A DNA stretch of 5,246 bases from Fidelibacterota bacterium (lineage in GTDB: Bacteria; Fidelibacterota; Fidelibacteria; Fidelibacterales; DSDE01): assembly GCA_011049095.1 (NCBI GenBank), contig DSDE01000502.1, positions 1 through 5,246 on the forward strand, in the 5' to 3' direction. Below are positions 1-5,246 of the stretch, piece after piece. The notes below the pieces were generated by a model. The model was not told where the DNA came from and did not search any database. It saw only the letters and a list, made by a program, of their open reading frames with translations. Made by a program: the position numbers and the translations under genes. The number at the start of each line of letters is the position of its first letter. The first letter of the stretch is position 1.

Positions 1-1038
1 ATGCCGGTGGAATGGAAACTCATTCACCGTCATACCGCGGCGCAAATCACGGTTAAGGGCAGCAATGCGTCGCCATCTTTTGATAATGATGAAATAGATC
101 CCAGCCTGGAATGCGATGAAAAGCTTATCAGCATTGTGAATACCAGTATGGGCGTCACGATTCAGCGGGTGGTGCGAGCATGGGTGCATCCCGACCACGA
201 CCGCTATTTCGTCACCGAATACACTTTCACCAATACCGGGATTTATAACGTGAATGGCGATGTCCTTCAACAAGATCTGGAAGGTTTTATCGTCTTTTAT
301 GAGTTTATGAATGCTTTTAACCGGGAGGCGACGGCTTATGGACGCTCTATTTTACCACAGAATGCCACCTGGGGACGGAATGTGCTCAACCATGTTATCG
401 GTATCGATGGTGAGTATGGCGGGAATAACGAAGCGCCATTCCGGGCATTCTACAGTTGGGGCGGCAAACACTCCGGTGCAAATCCCGGCAATGGCATCGG
501 TGCGTCGTGGCTTGATGGAGACGGACATTTCACATCGTCGGCATTTTCCGGTGCGATGACCCTTTTTGCCGGAATGAATGGCGATTTCTCAAATAATGAC
601 CCTCAGCAACCCACAACAAGCTGGTATATGGCGAGAGATGTGCCGATTTTGAATTATGAAGATGATCCCTTTAATGCGGAATTGATGGAAACTAAATACG
701 CGTGGATGAGCAAAGGTCACCCCGAGCAAACGCATGCAGAGGAAGTCGGGGGAGCGTATGCTGACCAATGGGGTAATGAATTCCCCGGTTCAGCCGGCGG
801 TTTTTGCCAGACTTTAGGCTATGGTCCTTACGATTTGCCCCATGGCGCGTCTGTGACTATTATCCTGGTGGAAGCCGTGGATGGTATCAGCCGCGAAACA
901 GCTTATACCGAAGGCGCCCGCTACAAAAATGGCGAAATGATTGAAACCGAAAAGGATGCCCTCATTCTCAGCGGTGCAGATTCACTGATGCAGACTTTCA
1001 CCCATGCTTACGAACGCTATTTTGCCAATACGGTCATT
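1..1038 (+). other. N-terminal beta-rich region of the large protein, fold not identified
   Basis: Residues 1-346 carry no domain I can name with confidence. The visible pattern includes VNTSMGVTIQRVVRAWVHP followed by RYFVTEYTFTNTG (about 46-79). Later come a GYGPYDLPHGASVTIILVEA stretch (about 274-293) and a SLMQTFTHAYERYF stretch just before the FN3 domain. From memory, secreted proteins of Calditrichota, KSB1 and Marinimicrobia share this succession: a strand like EYTFTNTG, then FGPY with an acidic-EA-GIS strand, then KDSLxQTF, then a proline-rich linker and FN3. In those proteins more sequence and a signal peptide precede this part, which supports the view that the gene starts upstream of the window. 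I did not check this by search. Confidence 0.5.
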
Positions 1039-4000
1039 CCCAATGTACCCGCGCCTCCAGCAAGCATAATTGCCAATGGGAATGCCGATTCTGTCTGTAT
1101 TGACTGGGATAATTCAGCCGAAAACGATCCCCATTTCGCCGGTTACCGGGTTTACCGCCGGCTCAATGAAAAAAGGAATCCAAATGTGGCTTATAATCCG
1201 CCCGTCGCCATTGCCGAGTTTCAGGCAGCAAATCTGTCGCACCATTTCACCGATTTAACAGTTGAAGAAAATGTGTATTATGACTACGCTGTGGTGAGCT
1301 TTTCTGCCGAAGACTCCCGCCTGGAAAGCGCCCACGCCTTGTCCAAATTTCAAATTTATACGACAGCTTTTGCGTCTGTGGATGCCGATCTTTATGTCAG
1401 TCCTGACGGCAATGATGAGAATCATGGTTTGAGCGCTGAGGCACCCTTGAAAACCATTGCCCGTGCCAATTATCTGATTTTGCCCGATGGTGAGAATACC
1501 ATTTATCTTTTGGAAGGGCGTTATACCGCAGAAAATCAGGGTACGCTGCCCATCGTACTCACCGCAAACAAGCGCCTCGTCGGAATTGGTAACGTGGTGA
1601 TTGACGGTGAAAATCAGTCAGGATTGCTGACACTTGATCTATACTTTGGCGCTTTTTATATGGAAAATATCGAGCTTGTGAATGGCAATCAAATTTGGGG
1701 CGGAGCGATTACAATGGAAAATGGCTTGCTCCATCTGAAAAATGTCCGTATCCACGATAATTATGCCCTGCAGAGAGGCGGTGGAATTTTTACCTGTGGA
1801 GAAATCGTTTTTGATTCAGAAAGTTTAAACAGTCTATACAACAACATAGCAGGCTGGTATGGGGATGATCTCTATTCTGTGAATGCCCTCCAGATTGTGC
1901 TCGATACGGCGACAGTCTTATTCCCAAGTCCGTATGAAATCTATACTTTGGATGGAGGAAGCACATTTTCGGCACAAAACGCAGTCATTTATCAGGTGAA
2001 TGAAACGCTCTATGTTAATCCCTCCGGAGATGATGACAATGATGGATTAAGCGCTGCCTCACCTCTTAAAACCATTGACCAGGCCATTCGCCGAAACTAC
2101 TCAACTGCCGAAAAGCCGGTTTCTATTGTTCTTTCAGACGGAATATTTACACCTGAGAATGTGGGTTCAACACGGCGTACCCTTTATTTGCGGGATAAGG
2201 TGTCGCTGATGGGTTCCGAATCGACGATTCTGGACAGCATCGGGCTCGAAGGCCGATTTAATACCGAAAACAGCGTGGAAAATCTGACGTTTCAAGGAAA
2301 TTTGTCGTTTAATATTCAAGAGTCGTCTCTGATCTTGAGAAATATCCGCATTCAGAATACCAGCGCTTATTATGCAAATTTAATCTATTCGGATAATTCT
2401 AACGTGCTTTTTGACAATATTCTTGTCGAAAACTGCGAAGTCGAAAACATACTTTTCCAGATTCAAAATGGCGCGACAGAGTTCAGAGCATCCACCGTTC
2501 GGAACAACAGTTGCCGGAACGGATTTGAACTCAGTCTCAATCAATCAGATGGATTTTTGCTGCACGAAAACGAGCTAAATTCTATCTATAATAATGGTCA
2601 GGATTTTTGGCTCTCTTCAGGGAATAAGCAAATCATCATGACCCTGGACACCTTCACCGTGCTTTATCCGATGCCGCAATATACTCACCCGGTGGAATCC
2701 TTTACTTATCAGGTAAATCACGCCTGGCGCTATCTGGTGAATGGCGATGTCTATGTCGCTCCAAATGGCGATGACCTCAATTCTGGTGACAGTCCCGACG
2801 TGCCGGTGAAAACGATAAGCCGGGCAAATGCCATCATTTATGCCACCGAGGCGCAGCCAAGAAAAATCTATTTGTCAGGCGGAACCTTTTCGATGGCTGA
2901 TGAAATTCTTCCTATTTGCTTGAATTCCAATATATCGCTCACCGGTGAATCTACTGAAAATACCATTCTCGACGGCGACGGGCTGGGCGACTGGTTCAAA
3001 ATCGAAAATAAGTCCAATCTGAACTTAACAAATATGACTCTTCAAAACAGCAGCTCCTATCCGTTCTACATCAGAAATTCCAGGATTACGTTTGACAGTC
3101 TGACGCTGATCAATCATAGCCAGGGCGCCATTCAGTGTATCAGCGATGCCTATGAAGAGCTGGGTCAGCTTCCCAATGATATTCTCATCAATAAGCTTTA
3201 CGCGGCAAATTGCAGCAATGGAAGCGGCGGTGTCGTGAATATGAGCGGCGGAACTGTCAAAATTCAGAATAGTTTTTTCGAGAATGATTCGGCTCAGTAC
3301 GGAGGAGTTATTAATAAATCCAACGGCAGTCTGGGCGTGGAAAACTGCCTTTTTCGGAATAATAAAGCCAGTCGCTATGGCGCCGCATTGAGAATTATGG
3401 GCGACGGTGATACACGCATTGTGAATTCCGTCTTTTATGGCAGCCTGACAAGACCAGGCATGATTGTGACGATGCAAGGAGAAATGAACTTCTATATTGC
3501 AAACTCCGTAATGTGGAATAATCAATCACCTCAAGTAAAAATTTCTGCAGGAACTGCTTATTTCAATCAAAATCTGATTCAGGATGGAGCAGGCGGCATT
3601 GACGGTTCAAATGTTCAGTTCTTTGGCGATATCTTTGACAGCGATCCCCTATTTACAAATCCTGAGAATGGCAATTTTACCGTGCAGGATACATCACCCT
3701 GTATTGACGCAGGAATCAGCGAATGGACTATCAATGAGTTGACGATTGTCCATTACGAAGCGGATGAATATTTGGGAAATGCACCCGATCTTGGCCTTCT
3801 GGAAAAGGATATGCCGGTGGGAATTGGTAACGATGAAGAACATTTGCCAGAATCATTTCGATTGAATCCTGTCTATCCCAATCCATTCAACGCCACGTTA
3901 ACAATTCCCCTCGAAATCGGAAAATCTGAAATGCTCACACTTTCCATTTACAATATTACTGGACAGCGGGTTTATGAGCAGGATTTAAGCCGCTTAAGCT

Positions 4001-4128
4001 CCGGCCGCTATGAGATTCACTGGAGCGGAAAAGACGAGGCCGGGCGGAATCTCAGCAGCGGCCTTTATCTCATTCGCCTAAGCAGTCCCGCCTTAATCCA
4101 GACTCAAAAAGCTGTGCTGATGAAATAG
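1..4128 (+). CDS. Large secreted FN3 / beta-helix protein with C-terminal type IX sorting domain (5'-partial)
   Basis: This 1375-residue frame encodes a modular surface or secreted protein. The order is: beta-rich N-terminal region (1-346), fibronectin type III domain (347-455), three parallel beta-helix modules (464-669, 670-916, 917-1270) and a sorting domain (1281-1375) with YPNPFN at 1292-1297 and terminal KAVLMK. In type IX secretion, such tails direct export across the outer membrane and are usually cleaved off. The beta-helix coils show no recognisable catalytic residues, so adhesion or glycan binding is only an inference. The ATG at base 1 is probably not the true start: there is no signal peptide, although the sorting tail requires prior Sec export, and the first residues read like the middle of a beta-domain. 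The stop is TAG at 4126-4128. A smaller frame follows 16 bases later. I am confident it is a real gene and of the overall architecture, but not of its specific function. Confidence 0.93.
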   Translation: MPVEWKLIHRHTAAQITVKGSNASPSFDNDEIDPSLECDEKLISIVNTSMGVTIQRVVRAWVHPDHDRYFVTEYTFTNTGIYNVNGDVLQQDLEGFIVFYEFMNAFNREATAYGRSILPQNATWGRNVLNHVIGIDGEYGGNNEAPFRAFYSWGGKHSGANPGNGIGASWLDGDGHFTSSAFSGAMTLFAGMNGDFSNNDPQQPTTSWYMARDVPILNYEDDPFNAELMETKYAWMSKGHPEQTHAEEVGGAYADQWGNEFPGSAGGFCQTLGYGPYDLPHGASVTIILVEAVDGISRETAYTEGARYKNGEMIETEKDALILSGADSLMQTFTHAYERYFANTVIPNVPAPPASIIANGNADSVCIDWDNSAENDPHFAGYRVYRRLNEKRNPNVAYNPPVAIAEFQAANLSHHFTDLTVEENVYYDYAVVSFSAEDSRLESAHALSKFQIYTTAFASVDADLYVSPDGNDENHGLSAEAPLKTIARANYLILPDGENTIYLLEGRYTAENQGTLPIVLTANKRLVGIGNVVIDGENQSGLLTLDLYFGAFYMENIELVNGNQIWGGAITMENGLLHLKNVRIHDNYALQRGGGIFTCGEIVFDSESLNSLYNNIAGWYGDDLYSVNALQIVLDTATVLFPSPYEIYTLDGGSTFSAQNAVIYQVNETLYVNPSGDDDNDGLSAASPLKTIDQAIRRNYSTAEKPVSIVLSDGIFTPENVGSTRRTLYLRDKVSLMGSESTILDSIGLEGRFNTENSVENLTFQGNLSFNIQESSLILRNIRIQNTSAYYANLIYSDNSNVLFDNILVENCEVENILFQIQNGATEFRASTVRNNSCRNGFELSLNQSDGFLLHENELNSIYNNGQDFWLSSGNKQIIMTLDTFTVLYPMPQYTHPVESFTYQVNHAWRYLVNGDVYVAPNGDDLNSGDSPDVPVKTISRANAIIYATEAQPRKIYLSGGTFSMADEILPICLNSNISLTGESTENTILDGDGLGDWFKIENKSNLNLTNMTLQNSSSYPFYIRNSRITFDSLTLINHSQGAIQCISDAYEELGQLPNDILINKLYAANCSNGSGGVVNMSGGTVKIQNSFFENDSAQYGGVINKSNGSLGVENCLFRNNKASRYGAALRIMGDGDTRIVNSVFYGSLTRPGMIVTMQGEMNFYIANSVMWNNQSPQVKISAGTAYFNQNLIQDGAGGIDGSNVQFFGDIFDSDPLFTNPENGNFTVQDTSPCIDAGISEWTINELTIVHYEADEYLGNAPDLGLLEKDMPVGIGNDEEHLPESFRLNPVYPNPFNATLTIPLEIGKSEMLTLSIYNITGQRVYEQDLSRLSSGRYEIHWSGKDEAGRNLSSGLYLIRLSSPALIQTQKAVLMK
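1039..1365 (+). other. Fibronectin type III domain within the large protein
   Basis: Residues 347-455 fit one FN3 beta-sandwich. A proline-rich linker (PNVPAPPAS) leads into a strand with the conserved Trp (VCIDWDNS, Trp at 369). Next comes the characteristic FAGYRVYRR strand (379-387) with its Tyr and Arg. The closing pair is FTDLTVEENVYYDYAVVSFS (416-435), where the Tyr pattern YYDYAVVS matches the usual YxYxVxA strand. The phrase DPHFAGYRVYR resembles the DPDFAGYRVYR form that I recall in FN3 domains of large secreted proteins of FCB bacteria. It probably acts as a spacer or binding module between the N-terminal region and the beta-helix part. Confidence 0.75.
1390..2007 (+). repeat. Beta-helix module 1 of the large protein
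   Basis: Residues 464-669 begin with LYVSPDGNDENHGLS and APLKTIARA, the usual entry into DUF1565-like or pectate-lyase-like parallel beta-helices. Coils follow, with GGAIT at 567 and GGGIF at 593, which is a 26-residue rung. The module closes with LNSLYNN (609-615), GDDLYS (621-626), LDTATVLFPSP (634-644) and YQVN (664-667). From memory, the LNSLYNN element corresponds to a NRCNIY-type closing motif in related FCB proteins, with the Arg and Cys lost here. No catalytic Asp, Lys or Arg arrangement of a polysaccharide lyase or hydrolase is evident. Confidence 0.75.
2008..2748 (+). repeat. Beta-helix module 2 of the large protein
   Basis: Residues 670-916 repeat the layout of module 1. The entry motif is LYVNPSGDDDNDGLSAASPL followed by KTIDQA. 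An Asn-rich run of strands comes next, with phrases such as LILRNIRIQNTS and NVLFDNILVENCEV. The closing set is LNSIYNN (859-865), LDTFTVLYPMP (882-892) and YQVN (903-906). It is about 40 residues longer than module 1, mostly in the central strands, which are less regular and have few Gly-Gly turns. The codons of the shared motifs differ from module 1 at nearly every synonymous position, so this is an old duplication rather than an assembly artefact. Confidence 0.72.
2749..3810 (+). repeat. Beta-helix module 3 of the large protein, longest and most regular
   Basis: Residues 917-1270 open with VYVAPNGDDLNSGDSPDVPV and KTISRANAII. Regular rungs follow: GGVV at 1077, GGVI at 1101 and GAAL at 1127. 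They are interleaved with an N-[SC]-x-[FM] strand at 1090, 1115, 1142 and 1168, giving a period of 24-27 residues. The module ends differently from the first two. It has FDSDPLFTNPENGNF (1212-1226), SPCIDAG (1233-1239) and a late APDLGLLE. This series is the standard C-terminal end of many right-handed beta-helix proteins (DPLF, SPCIDAG, then PDxGxxE). This is therefore the terminal cap module of the array. Confidence 0.8.
3841..4125 (+). other. C-terminal type IX secretion (Por) sorting domain
   Basis: Residues 1281-1375 form a small beta-sandwich tail. It includes FRLNPVYPNPFNATLTIPLE, with YPNPFN at 1292-1297, then MLTLSIYNITGQRVYEQDLS. The end has GRYEIHWSGKDEAGRNLSSG, LYLIRLSS and a terminal KAVLMK. 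The succession YPNPFN, IYNxxGQxV, W-G-D-G-SG-Y and a short basic end is that of T9SS type A sorting or FlgD-Ig-like tails. Such tails mark proteins for export across the outer membrane and are usually removed by the PorU peptidase. No component of the secretion machine itself is in the window. Confidence 0.9.
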
Positions 4129-4144
4129 AAGCTTGTTTTGCTAA
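4129..4144 (+). other. 16-base intergenic gap without visible signals
   Basis: The gap between the stop of the large gene and the ATG of the next frame holds no purine-rich ribosome-binding sequence, no hairpin and no promoter. It ends with TAA in frame with the following ATG. The closeness fits co-transcription. Absent Shine-Dalgarno sequences are common in Bacteroidota and relatives, so their lack does not by itself argue against translation of the second frame. Confidence 0.5.
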
Positions 4145-5080
4145 ATGAAATCATCCAAAATTGTCATCCGCCAATATTCCAATTATCAAGATCACAATCT
4201 GAGCCTCATCCTTGGAAAAGGCCGACTGCGAAATGTCACCGGCATTCACAAAGCAAATCTTCTGTTACAGCGCTATGAAGAAAAAAGTGACAAGCCACCC
4301 AATCTTGATCCGGAACAGATTATCCATCTGGCCCAGACTTTAGAGAGCCAGAAAAAATTCTCCCGCCTTTATTACCGCAGCAGAAAGGAATTTTGGAAAA
4401 TAGTTGGCGAAACGCTGGATTCACTTGGCCTCTCCCTTGATGAGCTGGACTTATATTCGACACTTTATCTTACCGAATCAACTAACCTGCTGCATCATCC
4501 CAGATATGTGGGATCGCGTCTGGAGATTATCAGCACCTTGCAATATGAAAAAAGAAACACTGAAAACAGTTACCACGACAAATCAGACTCAGTTCTTTCA
4601 AAAAATGAAGACTGGGAAGAAGATATCTATCTGCTTCTCAAGCCCAGTTACACATTCTACCGGCCTCTCTCCTTTCGCAGCTCCATTAATTTCAATGCAC
4701 AATTTCAAGCCGGCCCGGCTGTGAACCATCTTTCCCAATATCAGCAGCAATATGCCCTCATTTTTGGCGCAAATCACTATTATGACGTTACAGACCGGCT
4801 GATGAGCACTTTAAGCGCGTACTATGATAACTACCGCTATAATAATAATCCGAGCCAAGTTTCCTACGATACCATCAAGCAAAATTTGTCATTGACAAGC
4901 TCTTTGAAGTTCTATCTCATTGATGTGGCCTATCTGGAATTTGCCTACAATTATAACTACAGAGCACAAAAATATCTCCATCGTGAAAATTCACCCGACT
5001 CATCAGAAAAATATGGCAAATTAAAAATAACCCCCAGCTACGGACCCAGTTCACCGGCTATCTATGCCTGGTCGTTTTAG
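4145..5080 (+). CDS. Putative outer-membrane beta-barrel protein lacking a signal peptide, possibly truncated
   Basis: The 311-residue product has two parts. Residues 1-120 are mixed or helical: a strand-like start with the phrase SLILGKGRLRNVT (20-32), then helical segments around LDPEQIIHLAQTLE (54-67) and EFWKIVGETLDSLGLSLDEL (82-101). Residues about 121-311 show about eight strands with alternating aromatic and polar residues (for example SFRSSINFNAQFQAG, RLMSTLSAYYDNYRYN, VAYLEFAYNYNYR). The last residue is Phe within Y-x-W-x-F (307-311), as is usual for outer-membrane barrels. The GxGRxxxVT plus FW pattern recalls, from memory only, outer-membrane proteins of FCB bacteria. Those have a signal peptide and more N-terminal sequence. 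Here TAA (4142-4144) directly precedes the ATG in frame, so no signal peptide can be added by moving the start. No Shine-Dalgarno sequence is visible. It could be a 5'-truncated remnant, a gene with a sequence error upstream, or a distinct short version. Confidence 0.65.
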   Translation: MKSSKIVIRQYSNYQDHNLSLILGKGRLRNVTGIHKANLLLQRYEEKSDKPPNLDPEQIIHLAQTLESQKKFSRLYYRSRKEFWKIVGETLDSLGLSLDELDLYSTLYLTESTNLLHHPRYVGSRLEIISTLQYEKRNTENSYHDKSDSVLSKNEDWEEDIYLLLKPSYTFYRPLSFRSSINFNAQFQAGPAVNHLSQYQQQYALIFGANHYYDVTDRLMSTLSAYYDNYRYNNNPSQVSYDTIKQNLSLTSSLKFYLIDVAYLEFAYNYNYRAQKYLHRENSPDSSEKYGKLKITPSYGPSSPAIYAWSF

Positions 5081-5246
5081 ATGCAGTACTCACATAAAAC
5101 AATCGTTTGGGGAATTTATCAGTAAAATAAGCGCCCATTTCAGTTTCCAGACGCCAATAGCTCTCTTTCAAAAAACGACTATTCTGAATCAGCAGTCATA
5201 AGCTATTCTAAATCACATTTTTTCAGCTTGTATGAATCCGCTATCC
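5081..5246. other. Downstream flank without a recognisable gene
   Basis: Only short open stretches are present in these 166 bases. An ATG at 5081 in the frame of the preceding gene gives just 14 codons before TAA at 5123-5125. From 5126 the same frame is open to the window edge, but it has no start and no recognisable motif. On the minus strand the frames I read are broken by stops. A 7-base inverted pair, AATAGCT (5156-5162) and AGCTATT (5201-5207), has a 38-base loop and is followed by six T at 5218-5223. It is too weak to call a terminator. Confidence 0.4.
5179..5215 (+). repeat. Short imperfect direct repeat, 13 bases, 24-base period
   Basis: CTATTCTGAATCA at 5179-5191 and CTATTCTAAATCA at 5203-5215 match at 12 of 13 bases. 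The 24-base offset equals eight codons. In the frame of the upstream gene the two copies read YSES and YSKS. It could be a small tandem repeat within decayed coding sequence, or chance similarity in AT-rich DNA. Confidence 0.4.

Noticed and set aside
311..559. Alternative plus-strand frame of 82 codons, Arg- and Met-rich
   Set aside because: It overlaps the large gene in another frame. Its composition (many Arg, His and Met) is typical of an out-of-frame shadow.
1790..1975. Open frame of 61 codons on the minus strand inside module 1
   Set aside because: It is antisense to the conserved closing motif of module 1 and is short, with no recognisable motif and no context.
3025..3525. Open frame of 166 codons on the minus strand inside module 3
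   Set aside because: It lies wholly antisense to a well supported coding region with clear beta-helix periodicity. Its product shows no recognisable domain, and its openness is explained by the codon pattern of the sense strand.
1390..3810. Polysaccharide lyase or glycoside hydrolase function for the beta-helix modules
   Set aside because: The fold is shared by such enzymes, but I see no characteristic catalytic signature. Surface display or adhesion is equally possible, so no enzyme name is given.
1582..3832. Exact 13-base match GGAATTGGTAACG at 1582-1594 and 3820-3832, and 10-base match ATGCCGGTGG at 1-10 and 3811-3820
   Set aside because: The copies lie in unrelated protein contexts without flanking similarity. 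Matches of this length are expected by chance or nearly so in a window of this size.
4404..4724. Alternative plus-strand frame of 106 codons inside the second gene
   Set aside because: The frame of the second gene shows barrel-like alternation through the same stretch, while this frame shows no domain and no ribosome-binding site.
5156..5223. Inverted pair AATAGCT / AGCTATT followed by a T run, considered as a terminator
   Set aside because: The stem is only seven mostly A/T pairs with a 38-base loop, and the T run begins 11 bases after the stem, so it does not fit an intrinsic terminator.

Overview
This window carries two consecutive plus-strand reading frames that together read as cell-surface or secreted protein coding DNA from a Gram-negative bacterium of the FCB type. 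The best guess is an uncultured Calditrichota, KSB1 or Marinimicrobia-like lineage. This placement is inference. It rests on the C-terminal tail of the first protein, which has the YPNPFN motif, an IYNITGQRV strand and a terminal KAVLMK typical of type IX secretion (Por) sorting domains. It also rests on the first protein's N-terminal half, which resembles large secreted FN3 proteins I recall from those phyla. No rRNA, tRNA or housekeeping gene is present to fix the taxonomy.

Layout. Positions 1-4128 hold one very long, almost certainly 5'-incomplete gene (1375 residues visible). In order it has an N-terminal beta-rich region of unknown fold (residues about 1-346), one fibronectin type III domain (about 347-455), and three successive parallel beta-helix modules (about 464-669, 670-916 and 917-1270). 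Each module opens with a [LV]-Y-V-x-P-x-G-[ND]-D-x-N-x-G entry motif. A secretion/sorting domain follows (about 1281-1375). After 16 bases comes a second frame at 4145-5080 (311 residues). It looks like an outer-membrane beta-barrel protein with a helical or mixed N-terminal domain, but it has no signal peptide and an in-frame stop directly before its ATG. The last 166 bases (5081-5246) contain no convincing gene, only a short imperfect direct repeat that could be a coding relic.

How the parts fit. The first protein is probably exported through the Sec system and then the type IX system, and either released or anchored at the surface, where the beta-helix modules could act in adhesion or carbohydrate binding. 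No catalytic site is recognisable. The second protein would sit in the outer membrane if it is functional and complete. The short gap allows co-transcription, but no promoter, Shine-Dalgarno sequence or terminator is visible.

I found no mobile element, CRISPR array, defence system or RNA gene, and I do not think the window holds a clearly new system. The points most worth a second look are the ancient, strongly selected triplication of beta-helix modules and the possibly truncated state of the second gene.
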